A program made the translations under genes and the position numbers. Shown here one piece after another: positions 53,167 through 62,579 of a DNA stretch of 64,000 nucleotides. Every line of letters begins with the position of its first letter. Within the stretch, counting starts at the first letter, position 1. The stretch covers positions 1 to 64,000 of the forward strand of contig NZ_FMXK01000005.1 of the NCBI RefSeq assembly GCF_900103635.1. The letters run 5' to 3'. The stretch comes from Butyrivibrio sp. INlla18. Lineage in GTDB: Bacteria > Bacillota > Clostridia > Lachnospirales > Lachnospiraceae. Under the pieces are notes generated by a model. It did no database searches. It was given only the letters and a program-made list of their open reading frames with translations, and was not told the DNA's origin.

Positions 53167-54031
53167 GTCTGTACCTTTCTAGCAGAAGGATAATGTTATC
53201 GATGATCTCGCTTTCCTTTTTAATGGAAACGACAGATGCCCTACCCTGTCTGCAGTTTTCGTTTATAATATCAGCTTCCTCAGTTCTGATGCCCTGTTCA
53301 AGCTCTCTTAACTTAGCATTATGTGAAAAGAAAAATCTCTCATATCTTCCAACATCTAAGTCAAATACACTCTGGCCAGTAAGACCAGCATCCTGAATTC
53401 CGATTGCCACAAGATCATGGTCCATGGTAATAGCTCTGATGAGATTCTTGTCGATGGTAGCCAAAGTGCTGACATCAGTAATAAGGAAAATGATCATTCT
53501 CTTATGAACATTGTTGATGACGTCCTTAAGAGTCTTGGTAATATCCTGAGCGCCGTCAGTTGTTACGCATTTCTGATACTCATAGAGAAGCCTCTCAAGG
53601 TGATCAGCCCCAGACTTGAACATGCTCATAAAGGCTCCGCTTGCATTTGGAAAAGACAATGCGTAATCCGCACCGTTTCTACCTGCAATATAAGCCATTG
53701 TTCCAAAAGTCATAAGAGCAAGTTCCTTTTTGGCCTCACCTGAAGGAGTATCACCAGTCATCTTGGTACCACAGTCGCATACAAACATCATGTTGTGTCT
53801 TCTGTCTGTCATGTAACGTCTAACCAGGATTGTTCCCATTCTGGAAGAAGACTTCCAGTCGATATCATGGACCTCATCACCAGGGGTGTATTCCTTGAGG
53901 TCTTCAAAATCCATACTCCTACCTTTGTGAATAGAGTGGAAATCACCTTCGAGAATATTAGAGGTCTTTCTATTTGTATAAAGAGTCACCGCTCTTCTAA
54001 TTCTTGATAAATACTCGTAATCTATATTCAT
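53132..54031 (-). CDS. DUF58 domain protein
   Basis: A 299-residue protein of the DUF58 family. FEDLKEYTPGDEVHDIDWKSSSRMGTILVRRY (in parts) is the family signature near residues 40-73, followed by a degenerate VWA-type fold. There is no membrane helix, so it is likely cytosolic or loosely attached. It lies directly after moxR in this type of operon. Function in the family is not settled; it is thought to act with the MoxR ATPase as substrate or adapter. Confidence 0.93.
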   Translation of the reverse strand: MNIDYEYLSRIRRAVTLYTNRKTSNILEGDFHSIHKGRSMDFEDLKEYTPGDEVHDIDWKSSSRMGTILVRRYMTDRRHNMMFVCDCGTKMTGDTPSGEAKKELALMTFGTMAYIAGRNGADYALSFPNASGAFMSMFKSGADHLERLLYEYQKCVTTDGAQDITKTLKDVINNVHKRMIIFLITDVSTLATIDKNLIRAITMDHDLVAIGIQDAGLTGQSVFDLDVGRYERFFFSHNAKLRELEQGIRTEEADIINENCRQGRASVVSIKKESEIIDNIILLLERYRHGNYGYITTTV

Positions 54032-54043
54032 AGCTTCATCTCA

Positions 54044-55039
54044 TCAAGGTGTCTTAACAGAGTTTACGATTCCGTCAATTACCTGTTCAATGGTGATGTT
54101 GTCAGCAACTGCAGAATAATTAAGACCGATTCTATGTCTGAGAACCTGATGTCTTACGAGCTTGACATCCTCTGGAGTAGCATAAGTTCTGCCCTGCATG
54201 AGAGCTGCTGCCTTAGCCATCTTAAGGAATGCAATAGATGCACGAGGTGAAACACCGATACGTACATACTTGCCAAGTTCAAAGCCAGGAATCTGGTTTG
54301 CTCTTCTGCTGGCAACTACGATGCTTGAGATGTACCACTTAACAGCATCATCTACATAAACCTGATCGACGATATCCTGAACCTTATCAACGTCCTTGAT
54401 AGTAAGAACTGGATCATCAACTCTTGAGATAACACCTGACTCGATACGGCTTAAGATTTCAACCTCTTCTGCAGCTGTAGGGTATGTAATAACCTCTTTT
54501 ACAAGGAATCTATCTGTCTGAGCCTCTGAAAGAGGATATGTTCCCTCCTGCTCGATAGGGTTCTGAGTAGCGATTACAATAAAGATATCTTCTGGCATAC
54601 GATATGTCTCGCCGCCGATAGTAACCTGTTTCTCCTGCATGGCCTCAAGCATAGCAGCCTGAGTCTTGGCAGATGAACGGTTAACCTCATCAAGGAGTAC
54701 GAAGTTAGCAAATACAGGTCCAAGGATTGTCTCGAACTTGTTAGTTGCCTGATTGTAGATCTGTGTACCTACGATATCACCAGGTAAAAGATCTGGTGTA
54801 CACTGAATTCTTGCAAACTTTCCGTCTACAGCATCTGAAATAGCCTTGGCGGCTGTTGTCTTAGCAAGTCCTGGAACTGACTCCACCAAGATATGGCCAT
54901 CAGCAATGATAGAAGCGATAAGTGAGAACTTAAGCTGCTTCTGTCCAACTACTTTGGCATCGAAGTAATCTGATAACTTTTTGATCACTTCTTGTGAGTA
55001 ATTAAAATCTTCCTGACTAATGTTATTTTTTGCGTCCAT
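54044..55039 (-). CDS. MoxR-type AAA+ ATPase
   Basis: A 331-residue AAA+ ATPase. Walker A is SVPGLAKTT (K60), Walker B LLDEVNRSSAKTQAAMLEAM near residue 120, the sensor 1 IVIATQNPIEQEGTYPLSEAQ, and the arginine region RVG-SPRA near the C terminus. MoxR proteins act as chaperones that load metal ions or remodel the VWA proteins encoded with them. It is the first of six Bat-type genes and follows metF by only 13 bases, an unusual neighbour. Confidence 0.95.
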   Translation of the reverse strand: MDAKNNISQEDFNYSQEVIKKLSDYFDAKVVGQKQLKFSLIASIIADGHILVESVPGLAKTTAAKAISDAVDGKFARIQCTPDLLPGDIVGTQIYNQATNKFETILGPVFANFVLLDEVNRSSAKTQAAMLEAMQEKQVTIGGETYRMPEDIFIVIATQNPIEQEGTYPLSEAQTDRFLVKEVITYPTAAEEVEILSRIESGVISRVDDPVLTIKDVDKVQDIVDQVYVDDAVKWYISSIVVASRRANQIPGFELGKYVRIGVSPRASIAFLKMAKAAALMQGRTYATPEDVKLVRHQVLRHRIGLNYSAVADNITIEQVIDGIVNSVKTP

Positions 55040-55052
55040 TTTATCTTTCCCT

Positions 55053-55916
55053 TTACTTTATTATTGTTGCCAGGTTGCGCATAATTCCTGCAGCAATTTC
55101 CGGCTTGTTCATAGAATAAACGTGTATGTGGCTTACTCCATTTGAAATCAGATCAATGATCTGATCACTTGCATATATGATTCCAGCTTCCCTAAGCTTG
55201 TCAGGATCATCAGCAAATCTGTCTACCATTATCTTCATCTTCTGAGGAATGGTTGAACCAGAAAGTGCCACACTTCGTGAAACCTGCTTCACATTTGTGA
55301 TAGGCATGATGCCTGGAAGAACAGGGACCTCAATTCCTTTTTCTCTGATACGATAGAGGAACTGGTATAAAGTCGAATTATCAAAAAACATCTGAGTTGT
55401 AAGGAAGTCACAGCCTGCATCCACTTTTTCTTTGAGATGAAGGATATCTTCTGACTGACGGGCACATTCAATGTGGCCCTCTGGATAACAAGCTCCACCG
55501 ATACAGCAATCGCTGTACTTAGATTTAATATCATGAATCAGCTGGTACGCATGATCATAGTCATAACATACTCTGCCTTCTTTTGGGATATCTCCCCTAA
55601 GTGCCATGATATTCTCGATTCCCTTTTCCTTGTATGCGTCGATCATTGAATCTACGTATTCTTTGGTAGAAGAAACGCATGTAAGGTGGGCAATAACATC
55701 AACGCCATATTTATTCTGAAGATTTGCTGCGATATTTGCAGTATTTTGACTGGTTCCGCCACCTGCTCCGTAGGTTACGCTCATAAAATCAGGCTTAAGT
55801 GCTGCAATTTCTGCTGAAGCCTTCTCTACCGCTGCATATCCCGCATCTGTTTTTGGTGGAAAAACCTCGAAAGAAAGTGTGACATCTTTGCTATTTAGAA
55901 TATCAATGATTTTCAT
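55053..55916 (-). CDS. metF: Methylenetetrahydrofolate reductase
   Basis: A 287-residue flavoprotein of the MetF family that reduces 5,10-methylene- to 5-methyltetrahydrofolate. FEVFPPKTDAGYAAVEKA with the catalytic Glu, SVTYGAGGGTS, ALRGDIPKEG and the DFLTTQMFFDN strand are typical. Length is normal. It is the first gene after the purB terminator and precedes moxR by 13 bases; no MetV-type partner gene is next to it. Confidence 0.96.
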   Translation of the reverse strand: MKIIDILNSKDVTLSFEVFPPKTDAGYAAVEKASAEIAALKPDFMSVTYGAGGGTSQNTANIAANLQNKYGVDVIAHLTCVSSTKEYVDSMIDAYKEKGIENIMALRGDIPKEGRVCYDYDHAYQLIHDIKSKYSDCCIGGACYPEGHIECARQSEDILHLKEKVDAGCDFLTTQMFFDNSTLYQFLYRIREKGIEVPVLPGIMPITNVKQVSRSVALSGSTIPQKMKIMVDRFADDPDKLREAGIIYASDQIIDLISNGVSHIHVYSMNKPEIAAGIMRNLATIIK

Positions 55917-55963
55917 ACCGGTAGCCTCCTAAAAAATCCTCTTCGCTAGTCTATCAAATATAC

Positions 55964-55994
55964 AAAAATGACGCAAGTTATCACCTGCGCCATT
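55964..55994 (-). terminator. Terminator of purB
   Basis: On minus ATGGCGCA pairs with TGCGTCAT (one G-T pair) and is followed by TTTTTG. Confidence 0.8.
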
Positions 55995-56026
55995 TAATGC
56001 ACTGTAATTTATATTATTTTGCAAAA

Positions 56027-57460
56027 TTAAACGTTGATCTCAGCCTTTACTCCAAGATCATCCTTATTGGCATCAAGAATAGGATCAACAACTTCAGATA
56101 AGAACTTCTCAACCTGATGAGCACTGCATCCAACATACTTCTTTGGATCCATAGAAGCCTTAAGTTCCTCAAGTGAAAGAGGGAATGCTGGATCCTCAGC
56201 AATAAGCTCAAGAAGGTTATTGTCTTTACCTTCAACCTTAACTGTCTTGCCTGCTTCCATTGAGAGCTCTCTGATCCTCTCATGAAGCTCCTGTCTGTCT
56301 CCGCCAGCCTTAACAGCATCCATCATGATGTTCTCTGTAGCCATGAATGGAAGCTCTGACATAAGTCTCTTTTCAATAACCTTAGGATATACAACAAGTC
56401 CGTCTACAACGTTAAGGCACAGATCAAGGATACCGTCTGTTGCAAGGAAGCCCTCAGGAATTGAAAGTCTCTTGTTGGCAGAATCATCAAGTGTTCTCTC
56501 AAACCACTGTGAAACCTCAGTGATAGCTGGATTAAGTGTATCAATGATGACGTATCTTGCAAGAGAGCAGATACGCTCACTTCTCATTGGATTTCTCTTA
56601 TAAGCCATAGCTGATGAACCGATCTGGCTCTTTTCAAATGGCTCTTCTACTTCCTTAAGATGCTGAAGAAGTCTGATATCCTGAGCCATCTTAGTGGCAG
56701 ATGATGCGATGCCTGCAAGAACGTTGATAACCTTCATGTCGATCTTACGGCTGTAGGTCTGACCTGAAACAGCCATGCATCCCTTGAAACCAAGCTTTTC
56801 TGCAAGCATTGGATCAAGCTTATCAACCTTTGAAAGATCTCCATCAAAAAGCTCAAGGAAAGAAGCCTGTGTTCCTGTTGTTCCCTTTGAACCAAGAAGC
56901 TTCATATTATCAAGGACATAATCAAGGTCCTCAAGGTCAATAGTAAAGTCCTGAAGCCAGAGTGTAGCTCTTTTACCAACTGTTGTTGGCTGTGCTGGCT
57001 GGAAGTGTGTAAATCCAAGTGTTGGCTGATCCTTGTACTTGTCAGCAAACTTAGAAAGCTCGTAGATAACATTAACAAGCTTCTTACGAACAAGCTTAAG
57101 ACCTTCTGTCATGATGATGATATCTGTGTTATCACCAACGTAGCAGCTTGTTGCACCAAGGTGGATGATACCCTTAGCCTTTGGGCACTGCTGGCCATAT
57201 GCATATACATGGCTCATTACATCGTGACGAACTTCCTTTTCTCTAGCCTTGGCAACATCATAGTTGATGTCATCCTGATGAGCCTTAAGCTCATCGATCT
57301 GTTCCTGGGTTATATTAAGTCCAAGCTCTTTTTCTATCTCTGCAAGAGCGATCCACAGCTTTCTCCAAGTCTTGAACTTCATGTCCTGGGAAAAGATGTA
57401 CTGCATCTCTTTACTTGCATATCGCTCTGATAATGGGCTTGTATAACGATCTGTACTCAT
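56027..57460 (-). CDS. purB: Adenylosuccinate lyase
   Basis: A 477-residue enzyme of the fumarase/aspartase superfamily, making AMP and an earlier purine intermediate. The signature is [31 protein letters not shown] carries the catalytic-histidine region, and [11 protein letters not shown] is also typical. It is the longer of the two PurB types. It lies 180 bases after purF, with the interspersed repeat between. Confidence 0.97.
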   Translation of the reverse strand: MSTDRYTSPLSERYASKEMQYIFSQDMKFKTWRKLWIALAEIEKELGLNITQEQIDELKAHQDDINYDVAKAREKEVRHDVMSHVYAYGQQCPKAKGIIHLGATSCYVGDNTDIIIMTEGLKLVRKKLVNVIYELSKFADKYKDQPTLGFTHFQPAQPTTVGKRATLWLQDFTIDLEDLDYVLDNMKLLGSKGTTGTQASFLELFDGDLSKVDKLDPMLAEKLGFKGCMAVSGQTYSRKIDMKVINVLAGIASSATKMAQDIRLLQHLKEVEEPFEKSQIGSSAMAYKRNPMRSERICSLARYVIIDTLNPAITEVSQWFERTLDDSANKRLSIPEGFLATDGILDLCLNVVDGLVVYPKVIEKRLMSELPFMATENIMMDAVKAGGDRQELHERIRELSMEAGKTVKVEGKDNNLLELIAEDPAFPLSLEELKASMDPKKYVGCSAHQVEKFLSEVVDPILDANKDDLGVKAEINV

Positions 57461-57492
57461 ACTAATCTCCTTTTAAAAACCAATTTTCACAT

Positions 57493-57652
57493 TTTGAGCA
57501 ATACGGATTGCTCCGCTTCGCTCTCGCAATCCTACGGCCATTCGGAATCCGCACTATCGTGCTACTTCCTCATGTCCATTGTGTCTTCAAAACCAATTTT
57601 ATTTTTCTGCAAGCAGAAATAAAATTGGTTTTTCATCCACTTATTGCTCAAA
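57493..57652. repeat. Interspersed repeat, copy 2 (purF-purB spacer), with terminal inverted repeats
   Basis: The 160-bp element is bounded by TTTGAGCAATA (57493-57503) and TATTGCTCAAA (57642-57652), an 11-bp perfect inverted repeat. Inside are the block shared with 13245-13415 (ACGGATTGCT, CGCAATCCTACG, AATCCGCA, GTGCTACTTC, CTCATG) and a strong hairpin CCAATTTTATTT-tTCTGC with GCAGA-AATAAAATTGG. The right inverted repeat overlaps the last codons of purF, whose stop lies inside it. The hairpin may terminate purF. Confidence 0.8.
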
Positions 57653-59086
57653 CTCTCCACGGATATCACCCTTAGGAGGGTCAACCGGATATTTGCCTGT
57701 AAAGCATCCCTTACAGATTCCAAGATTGCCGCCAACCATCTCTTCAAGTCTGTCAATTCCAAGATAAGCAAGTGAATCAGCGCCAATGATCTTGCAGATA
57801 TCCTCTACGTTTCTGTTGTAGGCAATAAGCTGATCTCTAGCTGGAACGTCTGTACCAAAGTAGCAAGGCCACAAGAATGGAGGTGAACTTACTCTCATGT
57901 GAACTTCCTTGGCTCCGGCGTCTCTGAGCATTCTAACGATTCTGTCTGAAGTTGTACCTCTTACGATAGAGTCATCGATCATGATGATCCTCTTACCTTC
58001 AACTGCACTCTTTAATGCATTGAGCTTGACCTGAACGCTGGATTCTCTATTCTTTTGCTTTGGCTTGATAAAAGTTCTGCCAATATATGAATTCTTGACG
58101 AATGCCTGACCATAAGGAATTCCTGATTCCATAGCATAACCAAGGGCTGCTACGTTACCTGACTCTGGAACACCTACTACAAGATCTGCATCAACTGGTG
58201 AATCCTTGGCAAGGAATCTACCTGCAGCAATTCTTGCATCATATACGCTTACGCCGTCAATATTACTGTCTGGTCTAGCAAAATAGATATATTCAAAGAT
58301 GCATCTTGCATGCTCTTCCTTAGGAAGGCAAAGACTCTTGTTGGACTGAATACCGAACTCAGGAGAAATAGTTACGATCTCGCCCGGCTCAACATCACGG
58401 ATGAATGTAGCTCCTATGGTATCAAGAGCACATGTCTCAGAAGCAAGAACGTAGCAGTTCTCTCTGCGACCGATCACAAGTGGCTTGAATCCATAAGGAT
58501 CTCTTGCTCCGATAAGCTTTCTAGGTGACATGATAACAAGTGAATATGCACCCTTTATCTTGAGCATAGCCCTTCCAACAGCTTCTTCTACTGAAGTAGA
58601 AACAAGTCTCTCTCTGGCAATATGATATGCAATTACTTCTGAATCAATTGTAGTCTGGAAAATTGCACCAGTATAAGCAAGCTCCTGTCTGAGCTCTGGC
58701 GCATTGACAAGGTTACCATTATGGGCAAGTGCCAAGGTTCCCTTAACATAGTTTAGAACAAGTGGCTGAGCATTCTCTCTAGTACTGCTGCCAGCCGTAG
58801 AATAACGAACGTGACCAACACCGATGTCGCCCTTAAGCTTATCAAGTGTATCTGGTGTAAAAGCTTCATTTACAAGTCCCATGTCCTTGTAACTTACGAT
58901 CTTACCTTTAGGCCCACTAGTATCACTTACAGCGATACCGCAGCTCTCCTGACCTCTGTGCTGCAAAGAGACAAGTCCATAGTAAATGGAACCTGCAACG
59001 TCTCCTCCATCAAAATCATACATTCCGAAAACACCGCACTCTTCCCCGAGGCGCTTGTAGTTTTCCGTTCTGATATCGTTTCCCAT
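57641..59086 (-). CDS. purF: Amidophosphoribosyltransferase
   Basis: A 481-residue enzyme for the first step of purine synthesis. Residues 1-16 are a propeptide; C17 in EECGVFG becomes the glutaminase nucleophile. The PRPP site is IIMIDDSIVRGTTSDRIVRM. Four cysteines, in CIFEYIYF, WPCYFG and ICKGCFTGKYPVD, fit the [4Fe-4S] cluster of Bacillus-type PurF. The last residues GEFEQ and the stop lie in the end of the interspersed repeat. Confidence 0.97.
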   Translation of the reverse strand: MGNDIRTENYKRLGEECGVFGMYDFDGGDVAGSIYYGLVSLQHRGQESCGIAVSDTSGPKGKIVSYKDMGLVNEAFTPDTLDKLKGDIGVGHVRYSTAGSSTRENAQPLVLNYVKGTLALAHNGNLVNAPELRQELAYTGAIFQTTIDSEVIAYHIARERLVSTSVEEAVGRAMLKIKGAYSLVIMSPRKLIGARDPYGFKPLVIGRRENCYVLASETCALDTIGATFIRDVEPGEIVTISPEFGIQSNKSLCLPKEEHARCIFEYIYFARPDSNIDGVSVYDARIAAGRFLAKDSPVDADLVVGVPESGNVAALGYAMESGIPYGQAFVKNSYIGRTFIKPKQKNRESSVQVKLNALKSAVEGKRIIMIDDSIVRGTTSDRIVRMLRDAGAKEVHMRVSSPPFLWPCYFGTDVPARDQLIAYNRNVEDICKIIGADSLAYLGIDRLEEMVGGNLGICKGCFTGKYPVDPPKGDIRGEFEQ

Positions 59087-59133
59087 CTAATCTCCTCAAT
59101 TAATGAAAAGTTATGATTTCCACAAACAAAGAA

Positions 59134-59162
59134 ATAATATCATCAACCGGATTTTCTGACAA
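59134..59162 (-). promoter_or_regulatory. purF promoter
   Basis: Minus-strand TTGTCA (59162-59157) and TATTAT (59139-59134) are 17 bases apart, about 48 bases before the purF ATG. No PurR box or guanine/PRPP riboswitch was recognised in the short leader. Confidence 0.7.
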
Positions 59163-59183
59163 TGGAAAAATTAAACTATATGT

Positions 59184-59219
59184 AAAAAAATCCAGACATG
59201 ATTTTTTACATGTCTGGAT
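59184..59219 (-). terminator. Terminator of the right-end operon
   Basis: ATCCAGACATG pairs with CATGTCTGGAT around an 8-base loop and is followed on minus by TTTTTTT. The stop codon of the last gene (59206-59208) lies inside the hairpin. Confidence 0.93.
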
Positions 59220-60399
59220 ATCTTTCTTCATATCTTGATACCATATCAAGTATCTCCTGAGCATATTGAGGATAAAGACGAGCAGTATCTTCAATCTCTC
59301 TCTTGGCATTGCCGGCCACAACATCTTTGTTGTACTCCATTCTCTTTCTAAGAGACTGCCTGCGAACATTTAAGTTGTGCCTGATCTCAACTTCTTCATT
59401 GTGACTAAGAAGTGCTTCTGGCTGATGGATCCATATTTCAGAATCCCTTACCCTAAAGTGCCTTAGCATATAGATCAGATCCTTTTGGTTTGAATCAAGA
59501 AGCTTTCTGGCATCCTCGTACTTTGCACGCTCCCTCTTTTCCCTGCTATATCTCTCAAAAAGATCTGTGAGTTCGCCTGAACTCATAACTCTGTACTTAA
59601 GGCACAGATAATCAATAAGGTTAGTATTGTTGACGTAGCGGATCTTTACCTGATTCTGAAGCATTATAAGCCTTGAGATAGACTTTTTTACCGTCTTCAT
59701 CTCAACTACAGCATTAGTGCTCTGAACATACAGTACTGTTATAGATATGGCCGCCAGCAAAATTGCCACCATATAGCCATATACCACGTTAAGCTTAAGT
59801 CCAAACTGCAGCACCAGTAAAACGAATATTATAAATACCAGCGCCGTACCTATAGCAATAATAAGCTTTTTGGAATTCTCCATGGTCTGTTCAAGCTCTT
59901 CCTCTCTAAAGAAATAAGCTTCAAGCTCACCATCAAGACGTTTAAGATCATTCCTGATCTTCCTCTGAAAATCCTCAGCTTCCATAAGCTTTTTGGAACC
60001 GGCCTGAGCTTCTGACTGAAGTCTTTCCATTCTTTCAAATTCTTCATCAGTCATCTTGCTCTTTCTCTTGCTGAACTTATCCTGTTGATCCTGAGAATCA
60101 AGGATCTTCTGAGCACATTCATTGATCTCAGCTCTCTGCTCAGGTGGAAGCGCATCGATCTCTTCCATATCCCTTAAGTGACTGGTAACATCGTTGTACT
60201 CAAACTCCAGGGCGTCAAGCTCTTTGGCAGCTTCCTCCATCTGCTGAAGGCAGCTTCCTATATATTCTCTTCTCTGAACAGGATCATCCATATCAAGGGA
60301 CTTTCTGGTATAGACTATGTCATTCCAGTTCTCAAGCTCTACCTGCTGTTCCCATTCATCGTCTCTTGGATTTTTAAAAATATTATCAAGAATCCCCAT
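59206..60399 (-). CDS. Coiled-coil membrane protein of the right-end operon
   Basis: A 397-residue protein that I do not recognise. Residues 1-170 are charged helices with heptad-like segments (for example AAKELDALEFEYNDV, DDFQRKIRNDLKRL types), then two adjacent membrane helices (about 178-200 and 207-227), then another charged helical part (LIMLQNQVKIRYV, REKRERAKYEDARKL). Both ends should be cytoplasmic. It is the last of four co-oriented genes with spacings of 21, 17 and about 0 bases. A scaffold or membrane anchor for the complex is a guess. Confidence 0.7.
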   Translation of the reverse strand: MGILDNIFKNPRDDEWEQQVELENWNDIVYTRKSLDMDDPVQRREYIGSCLQQMEEAAKELDALEFEYNDVTSHLRDMEEIDALPPEQRAEINECAQKILDSQDQQDKFSKRKSKMTDEEFERMERLQSEAQAGSKKLMEAEDFQRKIRNDLKRLDGELEAYFFREEELEQTMENSKKLIIAIGTALVFIIFVLLVLQFGLKLNVVYGYMVAILLAAISITVLYVQSTNAVVEMKTVKKSISRLIMLQNQVKIRYVNNTNLIDYLCLKYRVMSSGELTDLFERYSREKRERAKYEDARKLLDSNQKDLIYMLRHFRVRDSEIWIHQPEALLSHNEEVEIRHNLNVRRQSLRKRMEYNKDVVAGNAKREIEDTARLYPQYAQEILDMVSRYEERYPDM

Positions 60400-60420
60400 A
60401 TCTTACTCCCTAAGACAACC

Positions 60421-61260
60421 TTAGTTTTTGTACTTCACAAGATTTCTGTATTCCTCTTTGAGTTCCTCAGCCATTTCGCCAGCCATAGCGTAGTACTCAT
60501 GCATCCTACCCTCAGCCTTGTATACTGAAAGAGTTCCAAGAGCATGATTTTCCTTGGTGGCGCCATAAAGCTCATTTGCTTCATTCATGCGCTTTTCAAG
60601 TTCTAGGGAAGCCTCGTAAGCCTCTTCATTTTCTGCGATAAAAGAAACATATTCCTTGTCAGAAAGCTTCATCCTAACTGCTGCAAGATACTGAAGGTAA
60701 GACTCCCTGTCTCCGCCGTCCTCATAGGCTCTAAGGAACATGTTAGAAGCCTTATCAAACAAGAACAGCTTGGCATACATAACACCCTCATTGTGCTCGA
60801 TTCTAGCTCTCATAGACTTATCAAGATCAGGAGTATTATTCAAAAGAAATTCATATTCCCTGAAAGCAAGGCTGTACTTGTGATTTCTAATAAGAAACTC
60901 AGCTCTTGCAAGCTTCTTCATGTATACGTCCATTCCAGCATTGGCTCTAAGGATCTCTTCAGTTCTATCTATCTCCTTGCGGCTGTTATAGCCGACATAA
61001 TCAAGAATAGTACCAGCAAGTGACGCAATAGAGCACTTTTTTAGATACATTCCCCTAAGCTCATCGGCTAGATTCTCCAAGGAGCACTCCTTGTCGATCC
61101 AGTCAAAAAGCTCATTGCCAAAAGAGTCCTCATCCAAAAGGAACGCATTATTAACAAGGCAGTAGCAAAGTTCCTCTATACAGAACACGTTTCTGCCTGC
61201 TTTTTCTAAGTGATATGGAGTTTTTGCATAGGTTCCGATACAAAGAATCGGTCTGCTCAT
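60421..61260 (-). CDS. TPR-like helical protein of the right-end operon
   Basis: A 279-residue soluble protein. The first 80 residues start with MSRPILCIGTYAKTPYHLEKAGRNV; the middle (about 110-200) has helical pairs of TPR type, KYSLAFREYEFLLNN and MYAKLFLFDKASNMFLRAY, and the C terminus is a long charged helix. No catalytic motif is seen. It lies between the Hsp70/actin-like protein and the coiled-coil protein and may join them; I cannot name the family with certainty. Confidence 0.7.
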   Translation of the reverse strand: MSRPILCIGTYAKTPYHLEKAGRNVFCIEELCYCLVNNAFLLDEDSFGNELFDWIDKECSLENLADELRGMYLKKCSIASLAGTILDYVGYNSRKEIDRTEEILRANAGMDVYMKKLARAEFLIRNHKYSLAFREYEFLLNNTPDLDKSMRARIEHNEGVMYAKLFLFDKASNMFLRAYEDGGDRESYLQYLAAVRMKLSDKEYVSFIAENEEAYEASLELEKRMNEANELYGATKENHALGTLSVYKAEGRMHEYYAMAGEMAEELKEEYRNLVKYKN

Positions 61261-61277
61261 AACTCTAACCTCTCTAG

Positions 61278-62579
61278 TTACAATTCAATAACCTGCTCCC
61301 AAACCTTTCCTGTTGAAGGGAACAGTTCTCCAAAGCCAAGGTCCTGAACCTTGACTGCAACCTCGCTCACAGAATTCATAAATAGCGTGATGCGAAGTCT
61401 CGTGGTGCCTTCAGGTCTTTTCTCAAGACCGTCAAGATAAAGCTGCACCATCTTGGGCATCTTGCCCGTAAGAGGTGTGACCTCTATATTAAGGATACCG
61501 CTTGGATCCATGATTATCTCAAGCTGTGCTCCGGCTTCATACCAATTAGCACCTGCATCCAAAAGTGCGTAATAAACTTCCGTGCCGCACTTTAAGAGTT
61601 TCATTCCAAGATTAGACTTAAGCTTGTCCTCCCCAAGAAATACATACTTCTTGGAATTATCAGAAGGATTGATCCTCTCTCTTGCTGCTATGCTGGCACC
61701 CTTACTGAACATGTTGTTTCCCTGGAACACGCGCCTTGTCCTGCATAAAAACTCCAGCGAGCGCTTTGGCCACTTCTCTTTGAAGCCATCTCCCAAAAGA
61801 AATACCGTAGAAACAATCCTGTCCTCACAGACCTTCTGCATGATAGTCAAAAACTCATCATCAAGCCTCTCACAGGTCTTGTGGAAAAGAGGTGCCTCCT
61901 TAGGAAATTCCTCATTAGGAAGCCTTAGGTCGTCAAAGCTCTTTACATCTATAGTTGCAACCACCGGCGTAGTATTGTGATTAAGGTTCATCTCATAAAC
62001 ATGAAGGTCATCCAGGTCATAATCACAAGCCAGTATCGAATGATGCATCAGATCATCAGGCTGATAGAGCATATAGTTATAAAAGCTCTCCTCATGACTC
62101 TGGTAAAAGATATTCTGAGTTTTGAGCTCAAGTGCCGATGTCACCGCATTTAAGACCTGAACCATTCTGTGATCAAGGCTCTTGGTGGTGAACATAATAG
62201 CATCCACGTTATCAAGGGATAGCTCCATAGACAGTAATGATAAGCTCCTTTTTATGAACAAGGTCAAAAGAGCTATTGGATCATATTCAGCATCTCCAAC
62301 TACCACTGCTTTTCCAGTTCTGGCCGCAGCAACAAGACCGGTAACAGCAATGCCATCACCGTCTTCAATATGCCTAACAGCTTCTTTGCCGTAAAACCAC
62401 TGGTTTACCTCATTTCTTTTGCAAAGAACTGTTGGGATATTATATAGTTCTGCTCCCGCAAGCACTGACAATGTCTCAGGCATGTCCGCATCTGAAGCCA
62501 AATAGCTTATCTGCGAAACCTTATCCCCTAGATCATAGCCCAGTACAAAGCGCTTTTCATCCGAACTTCCAAAAAGCAT
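61278..62579 (-). CDS. Divergent Hsp70/actin-superfamily protein (DUF5716-like)
   Basis: A 433-residue protein whose layout follows the Hsp70 ATPase. Phosphate 1: FVLGYDLGDK (D16). Middle: VDAIMFTTKSLDHRMVQVLN followed by a helix and SHEESFYNYML, in place of the Hsp70 NEPTAAALAYG stretch. Phosphate 2: ILACDYDLDDLHVYEM, where Hsp70 has DLGGGTFDVS; the glycines are lost. Adenosine: VSTVFLLGDGF, then GNNMFSKGASIAA, matching the Hsp70 VAKGAAIQA end. The substrate-binding domain of Hsp70 is absent; a C-terminal beta-rich part of about 110 residues replaces it. Sequence logic strong, function unknown; it may be a non-hydrolysing member. TAATG overlap with the gene upstream. I recall such proteins as DUF5716. 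Confidence 0.75.
   Translation of the reverse strand: MLFGSSDEKRFVLGYDLGDKVSQISYLASDADMPETLSVLAGAELYNIPTVLCKRNEVNQWFYGKEAVRHIEDGDGIAVTGLVAAARTGKAVVVGDAEYDPIALLTLFIKRSLSLLSMELSLDNVDAIMFTTKSLDHRMVQVLNAVTSALELKTQNIFYQSHEESFYNYMLYQPDDLMHHSILACDYDLDDLHVYEMNLNHNTTPVVATIDVKSFDDLRLPNEEFPKEAPLFHKTCERLDDEFLTIMQKVCEDRIVSTVFLLGDGFKEKWPKRSLEFLCRTRRVFQGNNMFSKGASIAARERINPSDNSKKYVFLGEDKLKSNLGMKLLKCGTEVYYALLDAGANWYEAGAQLEIIMDPSGILNIEVTPLTGKMPKMVQLYLDGLEKRPEGTTRLRITLFMNSVSEVAVKVQDLGFGELFPSTGKVWEQVIEL

Noticed and set aside
55917-56026. SAM or folate-type riboswitch before metF
   Set aside because: The spacer is only about 110 bases and is taken up by the purB terminator; no riboswitch core is visible.
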